From an uncultured Candidatus Pelagibacter sp. (lineage in GTDB: Bacteria; Pseudomonadota; Alphaproteobacteria; Pelagibacterales; Pelagibacteraceae), in contig NZ_CALSOW010000004.1 of NCBI RefSeq assembly GCF_943788075.1, positions 62,001-126,000 of the forward strand: DNA of 64,000 nt, given 5' to 3'. Position numbers and translations under genes: made by a program. This document shows, piece by piece, positions 36,136-46,149 of this stretch (the first letter of the stretch is position 1; each line of letters begins with the position of its first letter). Under the pieces are notes generated by a model. It was not told the origin of the DNA and searched no databases. It worked only from the letters and a program-made list of their open reading frames with translations.

Positions 36136-38364
36136 ATGTCTAAAAAATTATTTTTTCTTACATTGTTAATGTCGTTCTCAGTAAATTTTAATTATGTTTT
36201 GGCCGAAACAGGTTTGATAATTCCTCTTAAAAAGCCATCTCTTTCTGATAATGAAATTAAAGACAGGATTTCTAAAAACATTTTAAAACCAATAAAGAAG
36301 CCGAAAAAAACTAAAAATATCAAAATTGTAGAAAAAAAAATTGTAGAAGTAAAAAAAATAAAAGTAGATAAAAAATTATCTTATAATATTCCTAAAAAAA
36401 AACCTTCCATAGCTGGTTTAACGAAAACAAGAAATGTTAAAATATCAAAATATTACAGTAAGAAAGATTTTAACATAGCAAGAAAAGCGATTTCAGAAAT
36501 GCAAAAAAGTAGGTGGTCTTCGTCACTGAAAATTGCAAAAAAAGCTAAAGATAAATCAATATATAATTTTATTCAATGGCGACACTTATTAACTCCTGGA
36601 AATCGGGCTTCTTTTTATGATTACAAAGTTTTTATAGATCGTAATAGTCAATATCCACGAATTGACAGATTAAGGTATCTTGCTGAGCATAAATTGTCCA
36701 CATCTCAAGTATCACCAAAAAAAATTATCAACTGGTTCAATTTAAAAGATCCATTAAGTGGTTATGGAAAAATGATACTTGGAGAAAGTTATGTTTTAAC
36801 TGGTAATAAAGACAAGGGAACCAATCTAATTAAGGAAGGATGGATAACAGCAAAATTATCTAGAAACGAACTAAAATTTTTTAGAAAAAAATATAAAAAA
36901 TATTTAAATGCTGAAGATTATATTAAAAGAGCTGACTATCTTGCCTGGAACGGCAAACATTGGGACCTTAAAAGACTAACAAGATATCTGCCTAAAGATT
37001 ATGAGCTTTTATATACAGCAAGACAAATATTGATTAGTAAAGGATATGGTGTTGACCAAGCAATCAAAAATGTTCCTCAAAAATTTAAAAATGATGCAGG
37101 ATTAAATTATGATCGATTAAAATGGAGAAGAAAAAAAGGTCGTATAGACTCATCTGCAGAAATTTTACTAAAAATTAAAAATGATAAAGATTATTTAGTT
37201 GAACCTGAAAAATGGTGGAAAGAACGTGAAATAATTTCAAGAGCGCTTATTTATAAAAAAAAATACGAAATTGCTTATAAGATTTCAAGTAATCATGGAA
37301 TGAATCAGGGATCTGATTTTGCTGCTGCTGAATGGATGAGTGGATGGATTTCTTTAAGTTTTTTGAATGACCCATTAACTGCCAAAGATCATTTTAAAAA
37401 TTTTTATGACAATGTGGGCTACCCCATTAGCACATCAAGAGGAGCTTATTGGCTAGGAAGAACTTATGAGAAATTAGGTAATAGAGCTCTATCTAATAAA
37501 TGGTATCAAGAAGCATCAAAATATTTAACTACCTATTATGGTCAATTAGCTTTTTTAAAATTAAATCCTAATGGAAAGTTTGAACTTAAAAAAGACATGG
37601 AAGTTGACAATAAGTATCGTTATATATTTTTTAATAAAGAGCTAGTAAAAATTGTCTACCTTTTGGATGAATTAAAAAAAGACAAGTATACTAAATTCAT
37701 TTTAAGACATCTTGCAAATGATAATATAGTAAAAGGTAGTGAAGTTTTGGCTGCTGAACTTGCAACAAATATTGAAAGATATGATTTTGCAATACAGGTG
37801 TCTAAGATAGCTTCTTACCAAAAAAGATTTCATAATAAATTTAATTATCCAATAATTAGTACGCCTAAAAATATTAATGGTAGAAAAATTCCTGAAAGTG
37901 CTTTTATCCTTTCTATTATCCGACAAGAAAGCGAATTTGATTTAAGCGCAAATAGTCATGCTGGAGCAAAAGGTCTAATGCAACTAATGCCTTACACTGC
38001 AAAACTAGTTTCAAAGCAAGCTAAACTACCTTATGTAAAATCAAGATTAACAACTGATCCAGAATATAATATTAATTTAGGATCTCACTACATTGCTGGT
38101 TTGATACTTCAATATGATGGTGCCTACCCTTTTGCTACTGCCGCTTATAATGCTGGCCCCAATAGAGTTAAGTATTGGAAAAAAATTAATAAAAATCCTC
38201 AAAAAAAACAAATTAATTATGTTGATTGGGTTGAGTTGATAAAATTTCGAGAAACTAGAAATTATGTTCAGCGGGTTTTAGAGAATTATAATGTCTATAG
38301 ATATATATTGGAAAAAAAACCAATCCCTATGAAAGATTTTTTTAAAGATGATCCATTGTATTAA
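36136..38364 (+). CDS. slt: Soluble lytic murein transglycosylase
   Basis: Periplasmic enzyme that cleaves peptidoglycan with formation of anhydro-muramic ends. It is 742 aa. It has a signal peptide (about 1-23, ending VLA). A long basic region and a helical superhelix (about 90-570) with repeats such as YWLGRTYEKLGNRALSNKWY follow. The SLT domain comes next: FILSIIRQESEFDLSANSHA has the catalytic Glu at about residue 598, then GAKGLMQLMPYTA and ATAAYNAGPNRVKYW. The tail RETRNYVQRVLENYNVYRY is typical. It stands alone rightward. Confidence 0.93.
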   Translation: MSKKLFFLTLLMSFSVNFNYVLAETGLIIPLKKPSLSDNEIKDRISKNILKPIKKPKKTKNIKIVEKKIVEVKKIKVDKKLSYNIPKKKPSIAGLTKTRNVKISKYYSKKDFNIARKAISEMQKSRWSSSLKIAKKAKDKSIYNFIQWRHLLTPGNRASFYDYKVFIDRNSQYPRIDRLRYLAEHKLSTSQVSPKKIINWFNLKDPLSGYGKMILGESYVLTGNKDKGTNLIKEGWITAKLSRNELKFFRKKYKKYLNAEDYIKRADYLAWNGKHWDLKRLTRYLPKDYELLYTARQILISKGYGVDQAIKNVPQKFKNDAGLNYDRLKWRRKKGRIDSSAEILLKIKNDKDYLVEPEKWWKEREIISRALIYKKKYEIAYKISSNHGMNQGSDFAAAEWMSGWISLSFLNDPLTAKDHFKNFYDNVGYPISTSRGAYWLGRTYEKLGNRALSNKWYQEASKYLTTYYGQLAFLKLNPNGKFELKKDMEVDNKYRYIFFNKELVKIVYLLDELKKDKYTKFILRHLANDNIVKGSEVLAAELATNIERYDFAIQVSKIASYQKRFHNKFNYPIISTPKNINGRKIPESAFILSIIRQESEFDLSANSHAGAKGLMQLMPYTAKLVSKQAKLPYVKSRLTTDPEYNINLGSHYIAGLILQYDGAYPFATAAYNAGPNRVKYWKKINKNPQKKQINYVDWVELIKFRETRNYVQRVLENYNVYRYILEKKPIPMKDFFKDDPLY

Positions 38365-38366
38365 TT

Positions 38367-38842
38367 TTATTTAATTACTTCCCAAGTTATTTTCATCTCT
38401 TTAACAACATTGTTATATTTGCTTATTATATCTTTCAGTTCTTCGTGTTTTATTTTCCCTATTTTAATTAGGCTTTCATAATTCTCATCTAATACCATAT
38501 TAACATCTTTGACTTTAAAATTTACATCATGAATAATTCCCATTGGGGTATTGGCATTTCCTTTTTTTTCCCACTCTTTATTTAGCTCCTGATCATATAA
38601 TGTAAGACCAAAGACAGTAATCGGCCTAACATGTGTCGGATCTGATATAAAATCGTCATGTCTTGGATGTGGAACTATAATATTAATTTTGGTACCATTA
38701 ACACAAATTCTATATAATTCTTTTATAATATTATTGAAAGTATCAGGACTCTGACCTAAGTGCTCAAGAACATGTATCAGCAAAATTTCATTTACAGAGT
38801 TATCTTTAAAAGGATATGGAAATTTCTCTAAATTTATTTTAA
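38367..38842 (-). pseudogene. Methyltransferase type 11, N-terminally truncated at tRNA-Ser
   Basis: C-terminal two thirds of a SAM-dependent methyltransferase. INLEKFPYPFKDNSVNEI and LLIHVLEHLGQSPDTF are the motif II/III region. IVPHPRHDDFISDPTHVRPI follows, all family-like. The SAM-binding GxG motif that should come first is missing: in the same frame the sequence runs straight into tRNA-Ser at 38843. No ATG precedes; the only candidates are an ATT at 38842 or the TTG at 38783. It looks like the remnant of a gene cut by integration or deletion at the tRNA 3' end. The stop is 2 bases from the slt stop. Confidence 0.65.
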
Positions 38843-38934
38843 TGGCGGAAGAGGAGGGATTCGAACCCTCGGTACAAGTTTCCCCGCACGGTCATTTAGC
38901 AAACGACTGGTTTCAGCCTCTCACCCACTCTTCC
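38843..38934 (-). tRNA. tRNA-Ser (GCU)
   Basis: Class II tRNA of 92 bases including an encoded CCA. The acceptor GGAAGAG pairs with CTCTTCC. The anticodon loop TTGCTAA gives GCT at 38898-38900, reading AGC and AGU. A long variable arm (GTGC...GTAC stem) identifies serine, and the T arm is GAGGG-TTCGAAT-CCCTC. The 3' CCA is followed at once by the truncated methyltransferase. Confidence 0.96.
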
Positions 38935-38959
38935 ACTGTGACATTGATATATCCGATTG

Positions 38960-38975
38960 TATTGAATATTCAATA
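38960..38975. promoter_or_regulatory. 16-base perfect palindrome upstream of soxB (possible operator)
   Basis: TATTGAATATTCAATA is a perfect palindrome 25 bases before the soxB ATG, in the short gap between tRNA-Ser and the sox operon. Symmetry and position suit a dimeric regulator or an overlap with the promoter. TTGATA at 38944-38949 could be a -35 hexamer. In AT-rich DNA such palindromes also arise by chance. Confidence 0.4.
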
Positions 38976-39000
38976 TTTATAAAGTAATTATTGGCTAATA

Positions 39001-40254
39001 ATGAAAAACAAATACTCAATATTTTCACTGGTTAAAAATGCTTTTAGCTACCATGAAAACTGGCAAAGAGCTTGGAGAGATCCTGAGCCCAAAAAAGAAT
39101 ACGATGCTGTTATTATTGGTGGTGGTGGTCATGGTTTGGCTACAGCATATTATCTGGCTAAAAAACACAATATGAAAAATATTGCCGTTGTAGAAAAAGG
39201 TTGGATTGGTGGTGGAAACACAGGAAGAAACACTACAATTATAAGATCTAATTATTTATGGGATGCAAGTGCAGGCCTATATGATCATGCTTTAAAAATT
39301 TGGGAAAGTTTATCTCAAGAATTAAACTATAATGTTATGTTTAGTCAAAGAGGAGTTATGAATCTTGCTCATAATCTTCAAGATGTGAGAGATTTAAAAA
39401 GAAGAACTCATGCCAATAGATTAAATGGTATTGATGCAGTTTATCTTAGCACTGAAGAAGTTAAAAAATTTTGTCCAATTATTAATACTTCGCCTGATAT
39501 TAGATACCCAGTGTTAGGTGGAACTTTACAAAAAAGAGCAGGTACAGCACGACATGATGCTGTTGCGTGGGGTTACGCTAGAGGTGCTGATGAAATGGGT
39601 GTAGATATAATTCAAAATTGTGAGGTAAAAGGAATAAAAAGAAATGGTGACAGTGTAGAAGGTATTGAAACTACAAAAGGTTTTATAAAAACTAAAAAAG
39701 TTGGTGTAGTAGCAGCTGGTCACTCAAGTGTTATTGCAAATATGGCTGGCTTAAGATTGCCTCTTGAAAGTAAACCATTGCAAGCTTTAGTTTCGGAACC
39801 AGTTAAACCAATTATTGATACTGTTGTGATGTCTAATGCAGTACATGCTTATGTTAGTCAATCTGATAAAGGGGAATTGGTAATAGGTGCAGGGACTGAT
39901 GACTATGTTTCATATTCTCAAAAAGGTAGTCATCAAATTGTTGAGGGGACACTTAATGCAATTTTAGAACTTTACCCGATATTTAGCAGGATGAGAATGC
40001 TTAGACAATGGGGGGGAATAGTTGATATTTGTCCTGATGCTAGTCCAATATTAAGTAAAACATCTGTTAAAGGTCTTTATTTTAATTGTGGATGGGGAAC
40101 TGGTGGATTTAAAGCAACACCAGGGTCAGGAGATTTGTTTGCTCACACTATTGCTAATGATGAGCCTCACAAATTGAATACTGCATTTAATTTGAATAGA
40201 TTTGTAAGTGGTGACCTTGTTGATGAACATGGTGCTGCAGCGGTTGCTCATTAA
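39001..40254 (+). CDS. soxB: Sarcosine oxidase subunit beta
   Basis: Catalytic flavoprotein of the heterotetrameric sarcosine oxidase, which demethylates sarcosine to glycine. It is 417 aa. [20 protein letters not shown] (36-55) is the FAD-binding motif, followed by [14 protein letters not shown] (covalent flavin site region) and the C-terminal [15 protein letters not shown]. It is first of soxBDAG, sharing one base with soxD. It could instead be a related N-methyl amino acid oxidase, but the DAG context makes sarcosine most likely. Confidence 0.95.
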   Translation: MKNKYSIFSLVKNAFSYHENWQRAWRDPEPKKEYDAVIIGGGGHGLATAYYLAKKHNMKNIAVVEKGWIGGGNTGRNTTIIRSNYLWDASAGLYDHALKIWESLSQELNYNVMFSQRGVMNLAHNLQDVRDLKRRTHANRLNGIDAVYLSTEEVKKFCPIINTSPDIRYPVLGGTLQKRAGTARHDAVAWGYARGADEMGVDIIQNCEVKGIKRNGDSVEGIETTKGFIKTKKVGVVAAGHSSVIANMAGLRLPLESKPLQALVSEPVKPIIDTVVMSNAVHAYVSQSDKGELVIGAGTDDYVSYSQKGSHQIVEGTLNAILELYPIFSRMRMLRQWGGIVDICPDASPILSKTSVKGLYFNCGWGTGGFKATPGSGDLFAHTIANDEPHKLNTAFNLNRFVSGDLVDEHGAAAVAH

Positions 40255-40529
40255 TGTTTATTATAAATTGTCCCTATTGTGGTGAACGTGACCATCAAGA
40301 ATTTAAAGCTGGTGGTGAAGCGCATATAGAAAGACCCAAACAACCAACTGAATTAAGTGATGATGAATGGGCTGAGTATTTGTTCATGAGAAAAAATATT
40401 AAAGGTGTTCAGTTTGAAAGATGGAACCATGCACACGGATGTAGAAAATGGTTTAATATGGTAAGAGATACATCCAACGATCAGATTATATTAACTTATA
40501 AAATGGGTGAAAAGCCCCCTGCTCAATAA
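40254..40529 (+). CDS. soxD: Sarcosine oxidase subunit delta
   Basis: Small zinc-binding subunit, 91 aa. CPYCGERDHQEFKAGGEAH (5-23) and HAHGCRKWFNMVRDT (71-85) supply the Cys/His ligands typical of SoxD. TELSDDEWAEYLFMRKNIKG is also conserved. One base separates it from the soxA start used here. Confidence 0.95.
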   Translation: MFIINCPYCGERDHQEFKAGGEAHIERPKQPTELSDDEWAEYLFMRKNIKGVQFERWNHAHGCRKWFNMVRDTSNDQIILTYKMGEKPPAQ

Positions 40530-40530
40530 T

Positions 40531-43500
40531 ATGACCAACGATCTTAGAGTGAAATCTAGTGAATTTATTGATGAAACGGTGAGAATTTCATTTAAATTTA
40601 ATAGAAAAACTTACTATGGATTTAAGGGTGATACACTTGGATCAGCCTTACTTGCAAACAATGTTCATTTAGTTGGAAGAAGTTTTAAATATCACAGACC
40701 AAGAGGAATAATGACAGCAGGTTCAGAGGAGCCTAATGCAATTGTTCAAATAAGCAATGGTACAGATAGAACAGAGCCCAATGTAAGAGCTACAGAAGTT
40801 GAAATTTATGAAGGTTTAGAAGCTTCTAGCCAAAACTGTTGGCCTAGCGTTGATTTTGATATTGGAGGAATAAATAATGCTATTTCAGCTTTTTTGCCTG
40901 CTGGATTTTATTATAAAACTTTTATGTGGCCAGCAAGTTTTTGGGAGAAATATGAATACTTTATAAGACACTCTGCTGGTTTGGGAAAATCACCAACAGA
41001 AAAAGATCCGGATGTATATGATCATAGATATGTTCATTGTGATGTACTGGTGGTTGGAGCGGGTATTTCAGGAATATTAGCCGCAAAAAATGCAGCTAAA
41101 AATAACTTAAAAACTTTACTTGTTGATGAAAAAAATGAATTAGGAGGATCAACAATTTATCAAAACAGAGAATTTAACAAAATTGAAAATCAAAGCTCAT
41201 CGGATTGGCTTAAAAAAGAAATACAAGAATTAAGAAATATTGAAAATCTTGAAATTAAAACAAGAACTAGCATTGCTGCATTTCATGGATACAACTATTT
41301 ATTAGCAAGAGAAAATTTAACAGATCATTTGGAGAAGAAAGATAAACAAGGAAAAATTAGACAAAGACTCTTAAAAATAAGAGCTAAAAAAGTTATTCTT
41401 GCAACAGGTGCTTTAGAAAGACCACTGATCTTTAATAATAATGATAGGCCTGGAATTATGCTTTCATCAGCTGTTAAAAAATATGCTGACTTTTATGGTG
41501 TAGTTTCTGGTAAAAAAAATATTTTCTTTACAAATAATGATAGCGCTTATGAAAGTGCTTTTTGTCTTCACAACAAAGGAATAAAGGTTGAGGCTATAAT
41601 TGACATTAGAGAAAGTTCAAATTCTAAAATAGTTAAAGCTGTAGAAGAAGCTGGTATCAAAATTTATTGGTCTAGTACAATAGTTGATACAACAGGCTAT
41701 AAAAGATTGAATAGTGTTTCAGTTATGAAATTATCTAACGATGGTTTGTCAGTAACTGGTAACAAGATGAATATTTCTTGTGACTGTTTAGGTGTTGCAG
41801 GTGGCTGGACTCCTGCTGTACATTTATTTACACAATCAGGTGGAAAATTAACTTTTGATGAAAATAATAAAGTATTTTTACCAGATAAATACCCTTCTGA
41901 ACAATTGAGTGTTGGATCATGTAATGGTGATTTTGAGATAAAAGAAATTCTCAAAAATCTTTCTACTAATTTAAAAGATTTTTTAAAGATTGATAAAACA
42001 GATTTTGAAAATATCAATGTTGAAAGTGAAGAAGAAACCTCAAAAAGAAATATTTGGCTTTTACCATCAGATAAACCAATTGGAAAAACTAAACCATTTG
42101 TTGATTATCAAAATGATGCAACTGCAAAAGATATAAAACTAGCTCTAAGAGAAGGATTTAGATCAATAGAACATGTAAAAAGATACACAACAACTGGCAT
42201 GGGAACTGATCAAGGTAAACTTGGAAATATGCATGCGCTTGGAATAATTGCTGATACTGCTGGAGTTAAAATGGGTGAACTTGGAACTACAACTTTTAGG
42301 CCCCCCTACACACCTTTAACATTTGGAACAATTGTTGGAAGAAATGTTGGAGAATATTTTGACGTATTCAGAAGAACACCAATGAATGATTGTCATATTA
42401 ATCATAAAGCAGAATTTGAAAATGTTGGTCAATGGAAAAGGCCTTGGTATTACCCTATTAATGGTGAAACTATGCATCAAGCTGTTCAGAGAGAAAGTAT
42501 TGCTGCAAGAGAAAGTGCGGGGATATTAGATGCCTCAACATTGGGTAAAATTGATATTCAAGGTAGTGATGCATCAGAATTCTTAAACAGAGTTTATACA
42601 AATGCATGGTCAAAACTTGGAATTGGTAAGTGTAGATATGGTCTAATGTTAAATGAGGATGGTATGGTTTATGACGATGGTGTTACTACAAGACTTGGGG
42701 GAAATCATTACCTGATGACAACAACAACTGGTGGTGCTGCTAACGTTTTAGGTAAACTTGAAGACTATCTTCAAACTGAATGGCCTGAATTAGATGTTTA
42801 TTTAACTTCAGTAACTGATCATTATGCAACAGCTAGTATTTGTGGCCCAAATAGTAAGAAAATTTTAAATAAAATTATTCCAGATCTCGATTTATCAGAA
42901 GAAAATTTTCCTCATATGTCTTTTAAAGAAGCACAAATCGGTAATATTAAATGCAGAATAATGAGAATTAGTTTTACTGGTGAACATAGCTACGAAATTA
43001 ATGTTCAAGCAAATTATGGTAAAGCTCTTTGGGAAAAATGTATGGAAGCAGGTAAAGAATTTAATATCACTCCATATGGAACTGAAACTATGCATCTACT
43101 TCGTGCTGAAAAAGGGTTTATAATTGTTGGCCAAGATACAGATGGCACTATGACCCCTATTGATCTTCAGATGGATTGGGTTGTAAGTAAAAAGAAATAT
43201 GATTTTATTGGTAAAAGATCACTTTATAGATCAGACACTATGAAAGAAGATCGTAAACAATTAGTTGGGCTTGTAACAGATGATCCAAATATAGTTTTAG
43301 AGGAAGGATCTCAAATCGTTTCAGAGCTTAATCAGTCTCCTGTCAATATGCTTGGGCACGTTACATCAAGTTATTACAGTCCTAATTTAAAAAAATCTAT
43401 TGCTCTAGCCGTTGTTAGGGGTGGAAAGAATATGATGGGAAAAAAATTATTCATTCCAATGGAAAATAAAACGATCAATGTAACTATAACAAATTCAGTT

Positions 43501-43536
43501 TTTTTTGATGAAGAAAATAAGAGGTTAAATGCTTAA
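40531..43536 (+). CDS. soxA: Sarcosine oxidase subunit alpha
   Basis: Large subunit, about 1001 aa. The N-terminal ferredoxin-like domain reads FKGDTLGSALLANNVHLVGR and FKYHRPRGIM. A NAD/FAD domain follows (LVVGAGISGILAAKNAAKNN), then the C-terminal folate-binding GcvT-like domain from about residue 620 (GILDASTLGKIDIQG, YGTETMHLLRAEKG), where formaldehyde is captured on tetrahydrofolate. The ATG at 40531 is chosen over one 24 bases upstream inside soxD. It overlaps soxG by 8 bases. Confidence 0.96.
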   Translation: MTNDLRVKSSEFIDETVRISFKFNRKTYYGFKGDTLGSALLANNVHLVGRSFKYHRPRGIMTAGSEEPNAIVQISNGTDRTEPNVRATEVEIYEGLEASSQNCWPSVDFDIGGINNAISAFLPAGFYYKTFMWPASFWEKYEYFIRHSAGLGKSPTEKDPDVYDHRYVHCDVLVVGAGISGILAAKNAAKNNLKTLLVDEKNELGGSTIYQNREFNKIENQSSSDWLKKEIQELRNIENLEIKTRTSIAAFHGYNYLLARENLTDHLEKKDKQGKIRQRLLKIRAKKVILATGALERPLIFNNNDRPGIMLSSAVKKYADFYGVVSGKKNIFFTNNDSAYESAFCLHNKGIKVEAIIDIRESSNSKIVKAVEEAGIKIYWSSTIVDTTGYKRLNSVSVMKLSNDGLSVTGNKMNISCDCLGVAGGWTPAVHLFTQSGGKLTFDENNKVFLPDKYPSEQLSVGSCNGDFEIKEILKNLSTNLKDFLKIDKTDFENINVESEEETSKRNIWLLPSDKPIGKTKPFVDYQNDATAKDIKLALREGFRSIEHVKRYTTTGMGTDQGKLGNMHALGIIADTAGVKMGELGTTTFRPPYTPLTFGTIVGRNVGEYFDVFRRTPMNDCHINHKAEFENVGQWKRPWYYPINGETMHQAVQRESIAARESAGILDASTLGKIDIQGSDASEFLNRVYTNAWSKLGIGKCRYGLMLNEDGMVYDDGVTTRLGGNHYLMTTTTGGAANVLGKLEDYLQTEWPELDVYLTSVTDHYATASICGPNSKKILNKIIPDLDLSEENFPHMSFKEAQIGNIKCRIMRISFTGEHSYEINVQANYGKALWEKCMEAGKEFNITPYGTETMHLLRAEKGFIIVGQDTDGTMTPIDLQMDWVVSKKKYDFIGKRSLYRSDTMKEDRKQLVGLVTDDPNIVLEEGSQIVSELNQSPVNMLGHVTSSYYSPNLKKSIALAVVRGGKNMMGKKLFIPMENKTINVTITNSVFFDEENKRLNA

Positions 43537-44092
43537 TTATAATTCTCCTATTAATAAAGAAATCAAATATAATGATATTTCTATTAAAGAATTTTCACCT
43601 ATAATGAAACTTAATCTAAGAGGCAAAAAAAGAGAATTCTTTACTACAGTTGGTAAACATTTAGATATGATTTTACCTACAGAAGCAAATACCTCATCAT
43701 CTAGCTCTAAACTTACATCTATTTGGCTAAGCCCAGATGAGTGGATGGTAATATCTAACGAGATAGCTAAAAAAGATACAAATAAATATGATGTTGAGGA
43801 AAGTTTATATAATGATATTTCAAAAAATAATTTAGGCGCTGTAATTGATGTAACAGATCACTTTGTAATGCTAGAATTAGAAGGAAAAAATATATATGAA
43901 TTATTTGCATCTGGCAGTCCATTTAACTTTAATGAATTTAAAGAAAAAAAAGGATCTACAACACAGACATTACTAAACAACATTGATGTTATAATTCAGA
44001 ATAAAAGAAAAAATTTAGTTAATTTATTTGTTAGACGTTCATTTTCAGAGCATTTGTACTCTTGGATCAATGATAGTGCGTCAAGGTTATAA
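43529..44092 (+). CDS. soxG: Sarcosine oxidase subunit gamma
   Basis: Fourth subunit, 187 aa, with a degenerate GcvT-like fold. [15 protein letters not shown] (SoxG WLGPDEWL-type motif), [19 protein letters not shown] and [19 protein letters not shown] near the end are family features. It is last of the soxBDAG set; the next gene begins 34 bases later on the same strand. Confidence 0.9.
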   Translation: MLNYNSPINKEIKYNDISIKEFSPIMKLNLRGKKREFFTTVGKHLDMILPTEANTSSSSSKLTSIWLSPDEWMVISNEIAKKDTNKYDVEESLYNDISKNNLGAVIDVTDHFVMLELEGKNIYELFASGSPFNFNEFKEKKGSTTQTLLNNIDVIIQNKRKNLVNLFVRRSFSEHLYSWINDSASRL

Positions 44093-44126
44093 GGTTATTT
44101 TTAATTATTTGTGGGTAAAAGAGGGT

Positions 44127-44894
44127 ATGAAAAAACTTATCTTACTTGCACTTATGGTGCTTTTACCCCTTTCAGTTAACGCAGAATCTAAACTAGATCA
44201 AATATTAGCATCTGGTGAATTAAAAGTTGGAACTACAGGTGACTGGGATCCAATGACAATGAAAGACCCAGCAACCAATAAATACAAGGGTTTTGACATT
44301 GATGTGATGAATGAATTAGCCAAAGACATGGGAGTAAAAATTACTTTTGTTCCAACTGAATGGAAAACTATAGTTTCAGGAATTACTTCAGGTAGATATG
44401 ACATTTCAACCAGTGTTACTAAAACTCCTAAAAGAGCAGAAGTTGCTGGTTTCACTTCTACATATTACAAATATGGAACAGTACCGCTAGTTCTTAAAAA
44501 AAATTTAAAAAAGTTTTCAACTTGGGATTCTTTAAATAAAAATGGTGTTAAAATAGCTACTACTCTTGGAACTTCTCAAGAGCAAAAAGCAAAAGAATTT
44601 TTTCCAAATTCTATTTTAAAATCAGTTGAAGCTCCAGCTAGAGACTTTCAAGAAGTTTTGGCAGGTAGAGCCGATGGAAATATTACAAGTTCAACAGAGG
44701 CTAATAAACTTGTTATTAAATACCCACAATTAGCAATAGTTCAGGATGGTGAAAAAAATCCTGCTTTTCTTGCAATGATGGTTCCAAAAAAAGATAGCGT
44801 TTGGAATGAATATGTGAGTAAATGGATTGAAAAGAAAAAAAGTTCTGGTTTCTTTGAGCAACTGTTAGCTAAATATAGTCTTAAAAGTTTATAA
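44127..44894 (+). CDS. Amino-acid-type ABC transporter substrate-binding protein (PBP2)
   Basis: Periplasmic solute-binding protein, 255 aa. The signal peptide is [56 protein letters not shown] and [20 protein letters not shown] are the usual first-lobe motifs. It resembles both polar amino-acid binding proteins and cyclohexadienyl dehydratase (PheC). GAGGGT before the ATG at 44127 and the signal peptide decide the start. Its place behind soxBDAG suggests sarcosine, glycine or a betaine derivative as ligand, an inference only. Confidence 0.88.
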   Translation: MKKLILLALMVLLPLSVNAESKLDQILASGELKVGTTGDWDPMTMKDPATNKYKGFDIDVMNELAKDMGVKITFVPTEWKTIVSGITSGRYDISTSVTKTPKRAEVAGFTSTYYKYGTVPLVLKKNLKKFSTWDSLNKNGVKIATTLGTSQEQKAKEFFPNSILKSVEAPARDFQEVLAGRADGNITSSTEANKLVIKYPQLAIVQDGEKNPAFLAMMVPKKDSVWNEYVSKWIEKKKSSGFFEQLLAKYSLKSL

Positions 44895-44934
44895 TCAATT
44901 AGATATTAGTAATTAATTATCTATAATTTTAAGA

Positions 44935-45666
44935 GTGAAAAATATATTTTTTTTACTCTTAATATTACCTCTCTCTTCTTGTACAGATCAAGAATTGGGA
45001 TGGTTTGTTATTTCACCTAATAATGTTGAAGGATTAACAAATTTAAAATTCTTATTAAGTGGATTAACTACAACAATTTTTATCTCTGTAGTGTCTATTG
45101 TTATATCTATGATATTGGGTTTTGTTGTTGCTATTCCCTCATTAGCAAAAAACAAATTTTTAACTTACATAAATATTGGTTATGTTGAAATTGTAAGAGC
45201 TGTACCATTATTAGTTTTAATTTTATGGATCTACTATGGTTTACCAATAATGACAGGTATTAGCTTTAGTCCATTTGTTTCCGGGATAATTGCTCTAGCT
45301 ATAAGTGAAAGTGCTTTTCAAGCAGAAATTTTTAGAGCAGGAATTAACTCAATTAAAAAAGCACAGTGGGAAGCTGGAAGCTCATTAGGTTTAAATTTTT
45401 TTAAAAGATTAAGGTTAGTAATACTTCCTCAGGCAATAAAAAATATCTTGCCGGCTATTGGAAATCAATTTGTTTATGTACTTAAAATGTCATCACTAGT
45501 ATCAATAATTGGTATCGGTGATTTAACCAGAAAAGCTAATGAATTAGTTGTTACAACTTATAGACCTTTAGAAATTTATACTTTTTTAATATTGGAGTAT
45601 TTGGTGTTGATATTAATTGTTTCTTTCTTTGTAAGAAAATTAGAGAAAAATTTAAAAACAGATTAA
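44935..45666 (+). CDS. Amino-acid ABC transporter permease (HisM/GlnP type)
   Basis: Inner-membrane permease, 243 aa. TTTIFISVVSIVISMILGFV, EIVRAVPLLVLILWIYYG and the EAA loop EAGSSLGLNFFKRLRLVILP are diagnostic, and about five helices follow the N-terminus. The start is GTG at 44935. The N-terminus reads FFLLLILPLSSCTDQ, a lipobox-like signal that is unusual for a permease. It may form a cleavable lipoprotein signal or simply an extra helix. No ATPase gene follows; the next gene is on the other strand. Confidence 0.9.
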   Translation: MKNIFFLLLILPLSSCTDQELGWFVISPNNVEGLTNLKFLLSGLTTTIFISVVSIVISMILGFVVAIPSLAKNKFLTYINIGYVEIVRAVPLLVLILWIYYGLPIMTGISFSPFVSGIIALAISESAFQAEIFRAGINSIKKAQWEAGSSLGLNFFKRLRLVILPQAIKNILPAIGNQFVYVLKMSSLVSIIGIGDLTRKANELVVTTYRPLEIYTFLILEYLVLILIVSFFVRKLEKNLKTD

Positions 45667-45669
45667 ATA

Positions 45670-46149
45670 CTAATTTTTTTTACGCCAATCCCATGGGTAA
45701 TCAAATTCCATTGACCACATACCAAGTTTATTAAATTTGGCATAATCTTCATCGGGTATGAATTTTTTGGAATATCTTCTATAAGCAAATGCATAACCAC
45801 TTCTAACTAAATAACTTGATAAACTCTCGTTATTTACAAAACACTCAGCTAATGTTCTTTTGTATTGGTCTTTACCTTCATTAACGCAGGTAACATTATT
45901 ATCAGCAATTTTATCTATAAGAATTTGCTTGGCTGTCATTCCACATGGTTTTTTAACTTCTTGTTTTATACAGATTTGTTTTAATTCTGGAGTATCTATG
46001 CCACTAAACCTTATTTTCTCTCCGTTTACTTTGATGGTATCTCCGTCTGTTATTTTAATATCTTGAGACTTAATATCTGTATAAGTAAAAAAAAATACTA
46101 ATATGGAAATACTAATAACTAAAATGGCTTTTCTTTTGCTTAAATACAT
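45670..46149 (-). CDS. Thermonuclease family protein (staphylococcal nuclease fold)
   Basis: Secreted or membrane-tethered nuclease, 159 aa. It has an N-terminal signal or anchor helix (about 9-24). DIKITDGDTIKVNGEKIRFS and GIDTPELKQ hold the first catalytic Asp, Arg and Asp; DQYKRTLAECF carries the second Arg region. It could degrade extracellular or periplasmic nucleic acid. Its start overlaps the end of the MATE gene by 38 bases. Confidence 0.88.
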   Translation of the reverse strand: MYLSKRKAILVISISILVFFFTYTDIKSQDIKITDGDTIKVNGEKIRFSGIDTPELKQICIKQEVKKPCGMTAKQILIDKIADNNVTCVNEGKDQYKRTLAECFVNNESLSSYLVRSGYAFAYRRYSKKFIPDEDYAKFNKLGMWSMEFDYPWDWRKKN

